A stretch of DNA of 48,379 bases. Origin: Desulfobulbaceae bacterium (GTDB taxonomy: Bacteria > Desulfobacterota > Desulfobulbia > Desulfobulbales > Desulfobulbaceae). Where the stretch lies: NCBI GenBank assembly GCA_011389815.1, contig JAABTP010000014.1, positions 1 to 48,379 of the forward strand, in the 5' to 3' direction. The notes under the pieces are model-generated. The model did not search any database. It saw only the letters and a list, made by a program, of their open reading frames with translations, and was not told the DNA's origin. A program made the position numbers and the translations under genes. Below, one piece after another: positions 1-7,540 of the stretch (positions are counted from its first letter, which is position 1; each line of letters starts with the position of its first letter).

Positions 1-581
1 GGCCACGAGATCACTTGATTTCCTGGAGTAAACCTGCACGTCCTGAATGGATGGATGAGGCAACGTATAATACTATGCCCGACACATTGACCATCCGCGA
101 AATAAAAGCAGGAGGGAAAGTTATTGCATCTACTTTGCTGGCCCCAAAGGAGGTTACCAAAAAGGAACTCGCTGATCTTTATGTCAAACGGTGGATTATT
201 GAAGTAGATTTACGCTCAATCAAGGAGACTCTCCAAATGGATGTTCTGCGTTGCAAAACACCGGAGATGATTCGTAAGGAAATCGGGGTTCATCTCCTTG
301 CTTACAATCTGATACGTACAGTAATAGCTCAGTCAGCTTCTTTGTTTGGAATTTTACCAAGAAAAATAAGCTTCAAAGGAACTGTGCAAACCCTTGAAGC
401 GTTCAGAGATAAAATAACCTTGATAGCAAGGAAGAAACTTCCTGAATTATATAGGGCTCTTTTAAAAGCAGTTGCCGGACATGGGGTAGGAAATAGACCA
501 GGTCGCAGTGAACCGCGGGCTGTGAAGCGTCGTCCAAAGGCCTACCCTCGTTTGACAGTACCAAGAAGACAAACGGCGTAA
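1..581 (+). CDS. IS4-family transposase, C-terminal part (5' end outside window)
   Basis: The reading frame is open from the first bases, so this is the 3' portion of a gene that begins upstream; the TTG at 15 is not a true start. The protein carries the IS4 DDE-transposase C-terminal signature, W-I-I-E-V-D-x-R-S-I-K-E-T-L (about residues 60-73 of the visible part), in which the E lies in the YREK region of the catalytic core and is followed by the typical LRCKTPEMIRKEI and HLLAYNLIR helices. The tail is basic and proline-rich, as in many family members. The enzyme would act on its own element ends. Only about 190 residues are visible, so integrity cannot be judged. Family assignment is confident; the exact IS is unknown. 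Confidence 0.85.
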   Translation, partial: PRDHLISWSKPARPEWMDEATYNTMPDTLTIREIKAGGKVIASTLLAPKEVTKKELADLYVKRWIIEVDLRSIKETLQMDVLRCKTPEMIRKEIGVHLLAYNLIRTVIAQSASLFGILPRKISFKGTVQTLEAFRDKITLIARKKLPELYRALLKAVAGHGVGNRPGRSEPRAVKRRPKAYPRLTVPRRQTA

Positions 582-594
582 TCCTGTGGTCAAC

Positions 595-613
595 CACTTA
601 AGGTCGTGCCATT
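595..613 (+). repeat. Possible right terminal inverted repeat of the IS4-type element
   Basis: Fourteen bases after the transposase stop lies CACTTAAGGTCGTGCCATT. It resembles the terminal repeats of IS4-group elements, which often end in a TTAAG...TGCCATT-like sequence. The left end is outside the window, so the match cannot be verified; the position is the expected one for a right end. Confidence 0.3.
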
Positions 614-648
614 AGACTGTGCCACCTCACATCGGGAGCTGTAGCCAT

Positions 649-664
649 GCAGGGTTCACCCTGC
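649..664. repeat. Small perfect hairpin between IS end and toxin remnant
   Basis: GCAGGGT-TC-ACCCTGC forms a 7-bp perfect stem in the otherwise unassigned stretch from 614 to 724. It has no T-run, so it does not look like an intrinsic terminator. Nothing else could be identified in that stretch. Confidence 0.3.
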
Positions 665-724
665 GCACCATCTGCTCTGATGCAGAAGCCGCATCCTATC
701 ATCCCCTTTTGCCCCAATGATGCG

Positions 725-832
725 CTATTCATAATGTGACCACATCCGAAGGATATGCATGACATGTTGGTCTGGATCAACAGAATACACCAACCGATAG
801 GTGTCAGTCACCTCTGCGCTCCATAAACCGAA
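725..832 (-). pseudogene. RelE/YoeB-type toxin remnant (C-terminal about 35 codons)
   Basis: The minus strand has an open stretch ending at the TAG at 725-727 that reads ...TDTYRLVYSVDPDQ then HVMHILRMWSHYE. The spacing of RLVYSVD and the closing ILRMWSHYE matches the last two beta strands of RelE/ParE/YoeB mRNA-interferase toxins. An in-frame TGA at 833-835 and the end of the panE-like gene (stop at 804-806, another frame) cut off the N-terminal two thirds, and no start codon or antitoxin is present. It is therefore a decayed fragment, probably left by rearrangement next to the IS. Identity rests on one short motif block. Confidence 0.5.
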
Positions 833-1757
833 TCATATTATACAACATCGTATTGCAGGGCACCGCAATCCCGTATTCCTTTCCCAGGCGAATCACCGCC
901 CCGCTCAGGGCATCAATCTCGGTTTTCTTGCCAGCTTGAATATCCTGCAAAGTAGACGAGCGATGCTTGGCCGCCAGCGGAACGATGGTGCCGTAAAAGG
1001 CTTCAAGGTACTCGGCAGCACTCCGCCAATGCGTGCGATAGCCAGCCGTCTCCATCACCGAAAAAATCTCGCGAATGACCTCATCCATAATCTGACGGGA
1101 GTTTTCCTGCTCTGCCAAGGCACCATAGGGTACATTAAAAATTGCGCCCAGAGGATTCAGGGCACAGTTGAACAGCATCTTGGCCCAGAGATCACGGTCA
1201 ATATCCGGGTCAGACTCACAGGGAATACCGCCTTGATCAATTTTACGGCAAACACCTTCTATCCCGGACAAATCGCCGCCAAACAGGCTGCCAATATGGA
1301 TGGGTTGGACATGGACGGTAATATCCACCTGATTGCTTTCAGGTCTGCAAAAACCCGTGATCACCCGTGCATTGAAAATGCGAGCTGCCGGAAAATGCCC
1401 GGCAAAGATCTCAGCATTGCCCCAACCGTTCTGCACCAGGATAATACCACTCTGCTCATGCAGCAAGGCTGGGTGCCCTGCAAGTTCCTGGGCCACTGTG
1501 GACGAATCAAAGGATTTGGTACAGACGAGAATGAGATCGTACGGCGTATCAGGCAAATCATCGGTTCGGACAAAACAACCAAACTCCCCCGGGCCAGCAT
1601 GATGCTCACCAAAAATGCCGATCCGGATTAAACCGTTCTGTTGCAGCTTGCGCTGCGTACCCTGTCGGGTAAGAATATCAACCTGCTCCCCTGCCTTGAG
1701 CAGGCAACTGGCAAGCCCTAATCCGACTGCTCCGCCGCCGTAAATCAATATTCGCAC
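804..1757 (-). CDS. panE: Ketopantoate reductase family protein (2-dehydropantoate 2-reductase-like)
   Basis: Family members reduce 2-dehydropantoate to pantoate with NADPH in the cytoplasmic route to pantothenate and CoA. The 317-residue protein has the N-terminal Rossmann glycine motif MRILIYGGGAVGLGLA, the LVCTKSFD segment after strand 4, and the C-terminal helical domain with DLWAKMLFNCALNPLGA, whose lysine and asparagine are at the usual catalytic positions, followed by EIDALSGAVI. Length is normal. It begins at GTG 1757 with an AAGG about 8 nt upstream. The last codons overlap a toxin remnant in another frame. Many ApbA/PanE homologues have substrates other than ketopantoate, so the exact reaction is less certain than the family. 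Confidence 0.8.
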   Translation of the reverse strand: MRILIYGGGAVGLGLASCLLKAGEQVDILTRQGTQRKLQQNGLIRIGIFGEHHAGPGEFGCFVRTDDLPDTPYDLILVCTKSFDSSTVAQELAGHPALLHEQSGIILVQNGWGNAEIFAGHFPAARIFNARVITGFCRPESNQVDITVHVQPIHIGSLFGGDLSGIEGVCRKIDQGGIPCESDPDIDRDLWAKMLFNCALNPLGAIFNVPYGALAEQENSRQIMDEVIREIFSVMETAGYRTHWRSAAEYLEAFYGTIVPLAAKHRSSTLQDIQAGKKTEIDALSGAVIRLGKEYGIAVPCNTMLYNMIRFMERRGD

Positions 1758-1848
1758 AAGAAAAACCTTTTATGGAACGCATTGGAATAAATAATCACAC
1801 CACAGAGCATTATAACGAATCTTATACCACAACCTTTATATAACTTTT

Positions 1849-2349
1849 TCAATCTTTATTTATCTTTTTCCACGCTTTAAATTCAGGAAACCTATCTTCA
1901 AAAGCACATTCAAACCAATAAATTCTTTTAGGATCAGTCTCTTCCAGTTCGAGCAACCATGATTTTAAAAGTTCTAAAAAACGCTCTCTCTCTTCCCCAC
2001 ATGGGAGTATTTCCTCGTATTTTTCTGTTGATTCTGCAACCTCATTCTGCTGTTTTTCCGCAACAACAGGCCGTTGATAACTTCCTGTCTTTTTTCCCTC
2101 CGTTGATAGACATTTCAATCCCTTTCCTGTAAGAATCCACTCAGTGGAAAGGTTATATTCCTTAGCAACCAGATAGGCCCATTCAATAGGAAAATCCCCT
2201 GCTTTTTTTCGTGCGGATATACTTGGTTGCGTTTTACCGACTATCTCACTCAACCCATTAAAATTAGATATATTTGTCTCTTCTTTTATACGTTCCCATG
2301 CTGCCGTGAAATTATTTTTATATTTTTTTATATTTTTTCTTGTTGACAT
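1849..2349 (-). CDS. CI-type helix-turn-helix transcriptional regulator
   Basis: The first 80 residues (RIKEETNISNFNGLSEIVG, then KTQPSISARKKAGDFPIEW, then YNLSTEWILTGKG) match the phage CI-repressor N-terminal HTH fold. A Gln/Glu-rich linker follows, then a short C-terminal segment (ERERFLELLKSWLLELEETDPKRIYWFECAFEDRFPEF, in part) that is probably an oligomerisation region; there is no visible LexA-type peptidase domain. I chose ATG 2349 because GGGAA lies just upstream; a longer frame reaches 2379 without a good ribosome site. The gene is divergent from the small gene at 2450, whose promoter it may control. Such repressors often occur in Desulfobulbales outside prophages, so prophage origin is not implied. 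Confidence 0.7.
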   Translation of the reverse strand: MSTRKNIKKYKNNFTAAWERIKEETNISNFNGLSEIVGKTQPSISARKKAGDFPIEWAYLVAKEYNLSTEWILTGKGLKCLSTEGKKTGSYQRPVVAEKQQNEVAESTEKYEEILPCGEERERFLELLKSWLLELEETDPKRIYWFECAFEDRFPEFKAWKKINKD

Positions 2350-2377
2350 GATTCCCTTTCTGGAATATAGAAAATAC

Positions 2378-2401
2378 AATATTATTTTTTAAATATTATT
2401 T
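2378..2401. promoter_or_regulatory. Direct AT-rich repeats in divergent promoter region
   Basis: AATATTATTT occurs twice (2378-2387 and 2392-2401) in the 100-bp gap between the HTH regulator and the divergent small gene, and a short TTCTGGAATATAGAA dyad lies beside it at about 2359-2373. These are plausible operator or promoter elements for an autoregulating CI-type repressor, but the region is AT-rich throughout and chance repeats are possible. Confidence 0.25.
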
Positions 2402-2449
2402 ATCGTCAATCCGTTTTTCTACTAATAAAAAGAATGCGAGGAGAAAAAA

Positions 2450-2740
2450 ATGACAGCAACCCAACCACTCCCTTCAGCTTGCCACCTGAAGACCAGAATC
2501 AAAGGATCTGTAATAGACGTCACCCACATCAAACTGAATGAAAAACAAGGCTTTTTCCGTAACTTTGTAACAGTTCCAGCTGATAATGAATACACCCATG
2601 CCTCCACCTTTATCGTACATGCCTCCACACCTCTTGGTCAGGACGGCCAGGAGGTGGATGTCACATGCCTCGTACGTTCCGCCAGTCTGCCAGAATGTTA
2701 TAATATTCAGCTTTGGTTAGAAGAATTTTCAGATGCCTGA
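2450..2740 (+). CDS. Small conserved-looking hypothetical protein, possibly OB-fold
   Basis: This 96-residue protein is preceded by a strong GAGGAG ribosome site 7 nt before ATG. It has no recognised family signature. The pattern of alternating hydrophobic residues (RIKGSVIDVTHIKL, FFRNFVTVPADNEYTH, STFIVHASTPLG, GQEVDVTCLVRSA, YNIQLWLEEF) predicts about five beta strands, reminiscent of small single-stranded nucleic-acid-binding OB-fold proteins carried by plasmids and integrative elements. It is divergent from the CI-type repressor and convergent with the acyltransferase at 2854. The OB-fold idea is inference from strand pattern only. Confidence 0.55.
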   Translation: MTATQPLPSACHLKTRIKGSVIDVTHIKLNEKQGFFRNFVTVPADNEYTHASTFIVHASTPLGQDGQEVDVTCLVRSASLPECYNIQLWLEEFSDA

Positions 2741-2853
2741 GCTGAAAAATAACTTTTTCGATAACTTGTCCAATAAGGGACAGCACTTAAAAAATCATGC
2801 CCAACCTCATCACTCTACCTTACCAAGCATGTTACCAAATATATTAACAAACA

Positions 2854-3522
2854 TTACACATGGCCCTGCTTGCCAACATCTTGCCACAACTGCTGATACA
2901 TATGTATCATGGCGGTTTCCACCTGTTGCCGGTATTCCTCCACCCGCTGTGAGGTCAACTTGGGCTCCACGTAGATCAGATCACCGTACTGCAAAATAAT
3001 GGGACTCAACGGCATAGGGACAACCGAATGATCCCAGGAATTAAAAACCTTATAGCGTTTTGTCGCCCACACAATGGGCATAATCGGCGAACCCGACTTT
3101 GCCGCCAGCATGATAGCACCAGGCTGCATTTTCAGAGCAGGGCCTTGGGAACCATCAGCCACGATCCCTGCATTCTTGCCCTGTTTCACATGGTTCACCA
3201 TGCCCTTTAATGCCCTGACTCCAAAACGATTGGCAGAACCACGTACCGTCTCAAAACCGAGAAGTTCTGCCACCCGTGCAATATACTCGCCATCCTTGCT
3301 TGCGCTCACCATAGCCACGCCTGGATATTGGCGAAGATGGTAAAGCATATAAAAGACAGAGTAATGCCAAAATGGCACCACCGCAGCCCCTTGATCCATC
3401 ACCTTGTCCAGGTTTTCCTTTCCCCGAATCTGAACCGGGCAGGTGCCAAACCAGAGACGGGTCAAGGTAACATAAAGCCGGGGGACAACTGCAAGCGATG
3501 TTTTATAAACAAGGTTATTCAC
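2854..3522 (-). CDS. Lysophospholipid acyltransferase-like protein (DUF374)
   Basis: The protein shows the DUF374 variant of the PlsC/LPLAT fold: a PFWHYSVFYML segment in place of the H-x4-D box, then GVAMVSASKDGEYIARVAELLG, RGSANRFGVRALKGMV, the IVADGSQGPA block that binds the glycerol-phosphate-like acceptor, and PIMPIVWATKRY. At 222 residues it has the usual length for the family, which attaches acyl chains to a lipid at the inner membrane, often in lipid A or outer-membrane lipid contexts; the substrate here is unknown. It begins at GTG 3522 with only a weak ribosome site. It follows TGase-like gene 1 on the same strand at 101 nt. Confidence 0.75.
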   Translation of the reverse strand: MNNLVYKTSLAVVPRLYVTLTRLWFGTCPVQIRGKENLDKVMDQGAAVVPFWHYSVFYMLYHLRQYPGVAMVSASKDGEYIARVAELLGFETVRGSANRFGVRALKGMVNHVKQGKNAGIVADGSQGPALKMQPGAIMLAAKSGSPIMPIVWATKRYKVFNSWDHSVVPMPLSPIILQYGDLIYVEPKLTSQRVEEYRQQVETAMIHMYQQLWQDVGKQGHV

Positions 3523-3623
3523 AAAGACAGATCTTTTGTTATCCTTCCCCCCAAAAAAAGAGGGGCAAGATGGAAGTTATATGAAGCACCCCGCCCAAGG
3601 GAAGGGATGGAATTATCCGCTCT

Positions 3624-5096
3624 TTAGCTATTGGCAAAGGCAATCAGCTGTTCTACAATTGCTGCCAAAGGAGCCTGCTCATATTCCGCAGCCATTGAGG
3701 CACTCTGCCGCCATTGTTGGGCTATCGGCTGGCCGCTCTGCCATTGCTCGTTCAACGAAATATGGTGTTCTGCTGCTGTCACAATTCGCTCTCCCTGAAG
3801 CGGGGTCCAGAGAAAATCAGGATGGGCATTCTGATACCATTCCCCACCAATAATATTACCTGCAAAATCAAGCTCAAGATCGTATAGATACACAACGCTC
3901 TTCACATGATCATTTGTAGCACCGTCCTTTTCTGAATGAGTTGGGGCTGTCTCAACAAGATAGGATACCTTCATCTCAATCCCGACAATGCTGTCTGTCT
4001 CATTACTGCGAAACCGGGCAAACTTATCATTGGAGAAATCACTAACCGCAACCCCTGCCCCATCCACTGAGCTGGCATAGTACATGGTCTTTGGATTAAA
4101 ATAGCGATAACTATAGGATAGGATCGGTTGATTCCATACCTGATAATCATAGGTAGCATCCATGATCATGCTACGCTGAGAAACTCCGATCTGGTTCACC
4201 ATTGCCAAATGCCAGGTGCCAGGATTTGTGTCAAAGCAAATCTGGGAGAGAATTCTACCTGTCTGTGAATCCTTGGCCGGGTCTTTATCATTGCAACGGC
4301 CACCGATAAAACGGGAATGATATTTCACCTTTGCCCAGAGTAAGGTGGCTAATGCCTTCACATCAGCAGGGTAAAAGGTCAGATACGTTTGCCCATCAGC
4401 TGCCAGCACCGTTGCGGTTCCTGTGGGCCGAGGTAACATATACGCAGCTGGGGCCCAACCGTGACAAAGTCCCATCCAGGCCTCAACCTGTCCATCCCGG
4501 ACATAATACTTCCTTCCCTGATCCCACATCTTGCGGGTCAGAGAATACTCTGTATCTCCAACCAGGATATCGTATTTTTCCGCCGGTGAAAGGCGATTGA
4601 TCGCGTCTGCGTTTCCTTGCGCGACAATTTCAGCAGCAGGATTATTCTGGATATAATCATAGTTTTCTTTCCAATCCATTGAACCTGGAAAGTTAGGGTC
4701 TGCATACCGCTTACCCAGAGAACCAAGATAGAATGCCCAGTAATCATCAGACCAGGGAGACTCGGGCAACTCAGCCCGCATGAGTCCGTTGTCTTCCATG
4801 CCTTGTAAGCCGGAAAAACGAAATTCATCAACAAAGCCATCTGCCTCATCATTATCAGCAAAAGCAGCCCTGCCCACCGCGATTTCATCTTTCTCGGTAA
4901 CCTGTTGACGCAGGTCATCACGGGCCTCCACATGGGTACTCTGCTCAATATCTGCCTGATCAAAGAGACTCGTCGCATCTGAGGAATCCGGTTTTTCCCC
5001 ATCATATTTCGGAGGGATACGCTCCATGAACTCCACAGGGTTCTCATGAAATTCCTGTACACTGGTATTCATCTCTTTTTCCTGTTCCCCAGACAT
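3624..5096 (-). CDS. Transglutaminase-elicitor-like protein 1 (predicted Cys-His-Asp enzyme)
   Basis: This 490-residue protein is clearly paralogous to the one at 7541-9226. The core has GQVEAWMGLCHGWAPAA with predicted nucleophile Cys211, then FYPADVKALATLLW, FDTNPGTWHLAMVNQIGV (His296), MDATYDYQVWNQP (Asp313 or Asp317) and near the end GGEWYQNAHPDFLWTP. This order matches the 'transglutaminase elicitor' family known from oomycete GP42 and marine bacteria, which crosslinks glutamine to lysine side chains. No signal peptide is visible; the N-terminal 100 residues are acidic. The start is firm: GAGGAGG precedes ATG 5096. It is the last gene of the co-directional cluster that begins with the sensor kinases. 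Biochemical activity is inferred from motif order only. Confidence 0.65.
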   Translation of the reverse strand: MSGEQEKEMNTSVQEFHENPVEFMERIPPKYDGEKPDSSDATSLFDQADIEQSTHVEARDDLRQQVTEKDEIAVGRAAFADNDEADGFVDEFRFSGLQGMEDNGLMRAELPESPWSDDYWAFYLGSLGKRYADPNFPGSMDWKENYDYIQNNPAAEIVAQGNADAINRLSPAEKYDILVGDTEYSLTRKMWDQGRKYYVRDGQVEAWMGLCHGWAPAAYMLPRPTGTATVLAADGQTYLTFYPADVKALATLLWAKVKYHSRFIGGRCNDKDPAKDSQTGRILSQICFDTNPGTWHLAMVNQIGVSQRSMIMDATYDYQVWNQPILSYSYRYFNPKTMYYASSVDGAGVAVSDFSNDKFARFRSNETDSIVGIEMKVSYLVETAPTHSEKDGATNDHVKSVVYLYDLELDFAGNIIGGEWYQNAHPDFLWTPLQGERIVTAAEHHISLNEQWQSGQPIAQQWRQSASMAAEYEQAPLAAIVEQLIAFANS

Positions 5097-5205
5097 AACT
5101 CCTCCTCATTGTATGAATATTTTTCCTCTGGATAGTCCCGTACTTCTGCCTGAAAAAACGCATCAAGCCGTCTTCACCGCATAACAAAACATCTTACAAA
5201 CCGAT

Positions 5206-6372
5206 CTACATCTCTTTTTCCACCTCCAGCCTGTCCGGTCGATGAACAAGCCAAAGCGAGGTCTTAATCACCCCGTCAGCAAGTTGCGCAGCCAAGGAAC
5301 CAGGAGGTACAATCGCCTTTCTTTGTTCAACCGCTTTCACAATGCGATCCCAACTGGTGCGAAGCATGGGCGGAGCCGGAAAAGCCGGCCGCTCATCCGT
5401 GAGTTTATTGAGCATAAGGGCCTGAATATCGGGATGCTCAACACATTCAGCAGGGAGTTTTTTCAATAAGGCGGTGAGCAGAACAACGTTAAGTTTCCCT
5501 TGCCCTGACAGCGAATGCGCAACCAGAATAACCTGCATAGGATTAAGGTGCTCTTGTTTGAGCAAATCAGACACAACTGTCTCTGTAACCACCTGACGCC
5601 CGTGCAGCAGACCGAGCCGAAGCAACTCGACCTGACGACTTGTCTCATTTTCCCCATCAAAGCCCTGCCCTGCTTCCACCATCAGCACAGCAACAGAGGG
5701 CAGAGCAGCCCGATGGTCGTCCGCAACATCAGGAAGCCAGGCCGCCTCTGACACAGCAAAGACCTGGGTCTGCCAGCCTGCGACCGTTCGTACAAAAATC
5801 TCGTAAAATTCTCCGGGTTCCTCTTCTACCCGCAGGCGGTAGGTTCCTGGATTCACCTCAAGATGGAGGGCGAAATATCCGTTTTCCTGATCACAGATAC
5901 CCAGGCCAGGTTCCGCAATCAGCGAACCTTCAAGGTCATGCAGGGTCACTCCGGTCCAGGGAGCAGCCTCAGCCTCAAACTCGGCGATTTCCCGTATACA
6001 AAGAAAAAGCCACGCCCCCTCCCCTTTTTTCTCAGGATCTGATCGTGAAATTGTTTCAGCAGCGTTTCGATACAGTTCTTGCTTTTCCTGCCCAGTGTTG
6101 ATTCCAACAAGGGGGACAGGCGAACTGAAATCCACCGGGATACCGTCAATCTCCAGCACCTCTGCTCCCGGATGCACCTCAATCAGTTGATCAACCTGCG
6201 TTTGTCCGATGCGGAATCGAGCCTTATAAAGACCTGGATGAACAGAGGTCTCAAGGTATCCCACAGCAGCAGCTATCTTCTCGAATCGGCTGTTCACCAA
6301 AAAAATCTCGCTCAAACGCTCATGAGATCGAACGCTGAGTCTGACCTGCTTATCAGACAATGATTTCTGCAT
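5206..6372 (-). CDS. Caspase-partner protein with two PG-Y beta-domains, function unknown
   Basis: The gene overlaps the 3' end of the caspase-like gene by about 20 nt, which implies coupled translation; ATG 6372 is favoured by GAGGTG seven bases upstream over a start at 6387. Residues 40-80 and 190-235 each resemble a small beta-sandwich built around PGLYKARF...QLIEV and NPGTYRLRVEEEPGEFYEI; the first closely resembles the C-terminal end of the neighbouring caspase. The C-terminal half (QVELLRLGLLHGRQVV, VILVAHSLSGQGKLNVVLLTALLKKLP) is mainly helical and rich in leucine. No catalytic motif or membrane segment was recognised. It is probably a regulator, adaptor or substrate-binding partner of the caspase, but this is inference from linkage and the shared domain. 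Confidence 0.6.
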   Translation of the reverse strand: MQKSLSDKQVRLSVRSHERLSEIFLVNSRFEKIAAAVGYLETSVHPGLYKARFRIGQTQVDQLIEVHPGAEVLEIDGIPVDFSSPVPLVGINTGQEKQELYRNAAETISRSDPEKKGEGAWLFLCIREIAEFEAEAAPWTGVTLHDLEGSLIAEPGLGICDQENGYFALHLEVNPGTYRLRVEEEPGEFYEIFVRTVAGWQTQVFAVSEAAWLPDVADDHRAALPSVAVLMVEAGQGFDGENETSRQVELLRLGLLHGRQVVTETVVSDLLKQEHLNPMQVILVAHSLSGQGKLNVVLLTALLKKLPAECVEHPDIQALMLNKLTDERPAFPAPPMLRTSWDRIVKAVEQRKAIVPPGSLAAQLADGVIKTSLWLVHRPDRLEVEKEM

Positions 6373-7363
6373 GGTTGGGCACCTCAAATATTTGCTGACG
6401 ATCTGTATTTTTTACAGCAATCTTATAAAGTCCAGGCTCCAGCTCCAGAGTACGCATGGCCCCCTTTGCTCCCTTTGCCTGATCTTCCCGGATTTGTTGA
6501 AAATTACCATCAGAAAGAAGCAAGGTTTCATCACCATTATAAGGTTCCAACCGCACCTGGACTGGAACGGTCCGGGCCGATTTTCGATGCAGAAAGGTTA
6601 TATCCTGAGAGGAATCCAACCTGATCACAGGCGGCTCTATCTGAATATCCCCGGCAAACTTGCCAATACTATTGTGAATTTGGTTCTTGAGCTGCTGCCC
6701 GGTAATTTTTCCATCCTTTGGAGAGGCTGTCTCTAAGGCATGGAGAATTGCTCGGGTAAAAATACCCGAATCCCTGCCATCTTCAAAACGCCTTTCCCGG
6801 GCGATTCGTCCTCTACCCACTGCAAAGGCGTAAAAAAAACGCACCTTATCTGCACCAATCCGCCCCTTACTTGTGGGATATTGGGGTTCTTTCACCTCAT
6901 GATATACATTTATGGTGCGGCAACAGTCCATCAACAACACAATCTCATCAAAAACCGCATGACGCTGCAACCAATCCACATAATCTGTAATCGCTACATG
7001 CCAGGGAAACATCTTTCGGGCATTGGCAGCATAGAGAGCTGTTGTCCCCATATCACCGGGATCCCCAAAGCCATGACCAGCAACAAAAACATAAAGCCGT
7101 TCACCGCATCTCCCCTGCACACCCTTGGTGATAAAAGGCTCAAACAAGACTTCAATCTGGTTGGGAAAGGGCAAAGACGCATCCTTGGCAAAATCCGATG
7201 ATAAGATACACTGGATGTGCTCTTCCGGGAGATTACCACCTTGAGGGTCACGCAGCCAAGCTGAAAAATCCTCAGCATCATTAACCGGGCCTTTTAATGG
7301 AGACAGGCCGCTCACCGGATAGCTGTTCAGCCCGATAACGATCGCATGGTGTTTATTTTTCAT
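6353..7363 (-). CDS. Caspase-like (peptidase C14) protein
   Basis: Residues 1-230 form a caspase/metacaspase fold: KHHAIVIGLNSYP (strand 1), the PLKGPVNDAEDFSAWL helix, YVFVAGHGFGDPG with the catalytic His, and EIVLLMDCCRT with the catalytic Cys (second Cys of the pair, D-x-C spacing). The aspartates and short loops favour the prokaryotic caspase-homologue group, which commonly cleaves after basic residues, though specificity cannot be read here. The last 80 residues form an extra beta domain ending PGLYKIAVKN...IFEVPNHAEIIV. No signal peptide is seen, so the protein is cytoplasmic. ATG 7363 (MKNKHHAIV) is favoured because the fold starts at once; a longer frame begins at 7393. It overlaps the partner gene downstream and sits between two TGase-like paralogues. 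Confidence 0.85.
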   Translation of the reverse strand: MKNKHHAIVIGLNSYPVSGLSPLKGPVNDAEDFSAWLRDPQGGNLPEEHIQCILSSDFAKDASLPFPNQIEVLFEPFITKGVQGRCGERLYVFVAGHGFGDPGDMGTTALYAANARKMFPWHVAITDYVDWLQRHAVFDEIVLLMDCCRTINVYHEVKEPQYPTSKGRIGADKVRFFYAFAVGRGRIARERRFEDGRDSGIFTRAILHALETASPKDGKITGQQLKNQIHNSIGKFAGDIQIEPPVIRLDSSQDITFLHRKSARTVPVQVRLEPYNGDETLLLSDGNFQQIREDQAKGAKGAMRTLELEPGLYKIAVKNTDRQQIFEVPNHAEIIV

Positions 7364-7450
7364 CTTTTTCAACCGCTTATGATGAAAGCACATAACGCGA
7401 TTATTGCCACAACATGTTGCTGAATATACATGATATTCGAATATTTTCTA

Positions 7451-7528
7451 TTGTAGGGGCAGACCTACATGTCTGCCCTTTATTTTCCGGGCGGCAACAA
7501 GGGTAAACACACAGGTTTACCCCTACAA
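7451..7528. repeat. Palindromic intergenic repeat, full copy A (78 bp)
   Basis: The element is bounded by TTGTAGGGG and CCCCTACAA and contains two internal hairpins, GGGCAGAC...GTCTGCCC and GGGTAAAC...GTTTACCC, joined by an AT/GC linker. Copy B at 39091-39164 is the same element in the opposite orientation, including the CTTTATTTTC linker. It lies in the gap between TGase-like gene 2 and the caspase gene. The hairpins could act in RNA as processing or attenuation structures, but the dispersed occurrence argues for a MITE- or REP-like repeat. Confidence 0.8.
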
Positions 7529-7540
7529 AAATTCAATCAA

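Noticed and set aside
598-780. Minus-strand 60-codon frame with several cysteines
   Set aside because: It lies across the toxin remnant in a different frame, has no ribosome site, and the toxin reading is better supported by motif.
801-1631. 276-codon plus-strand frame opposite the panE-like gene
   Set aside because: It is a shadow of panE; the panE frame has Rossmann, catalytic and C-terminal motifs, and the plus-strand frame has none.
2733-2999. Plus-strand 88-codon frame starting inside the end of the 2450-2740 gene
   Set aside because: It overlaps the antisense acyltransferase gene for more than half its length, has no ribosome site and no recognisable motif. Its overlap with the preceding stop looks coincidental.
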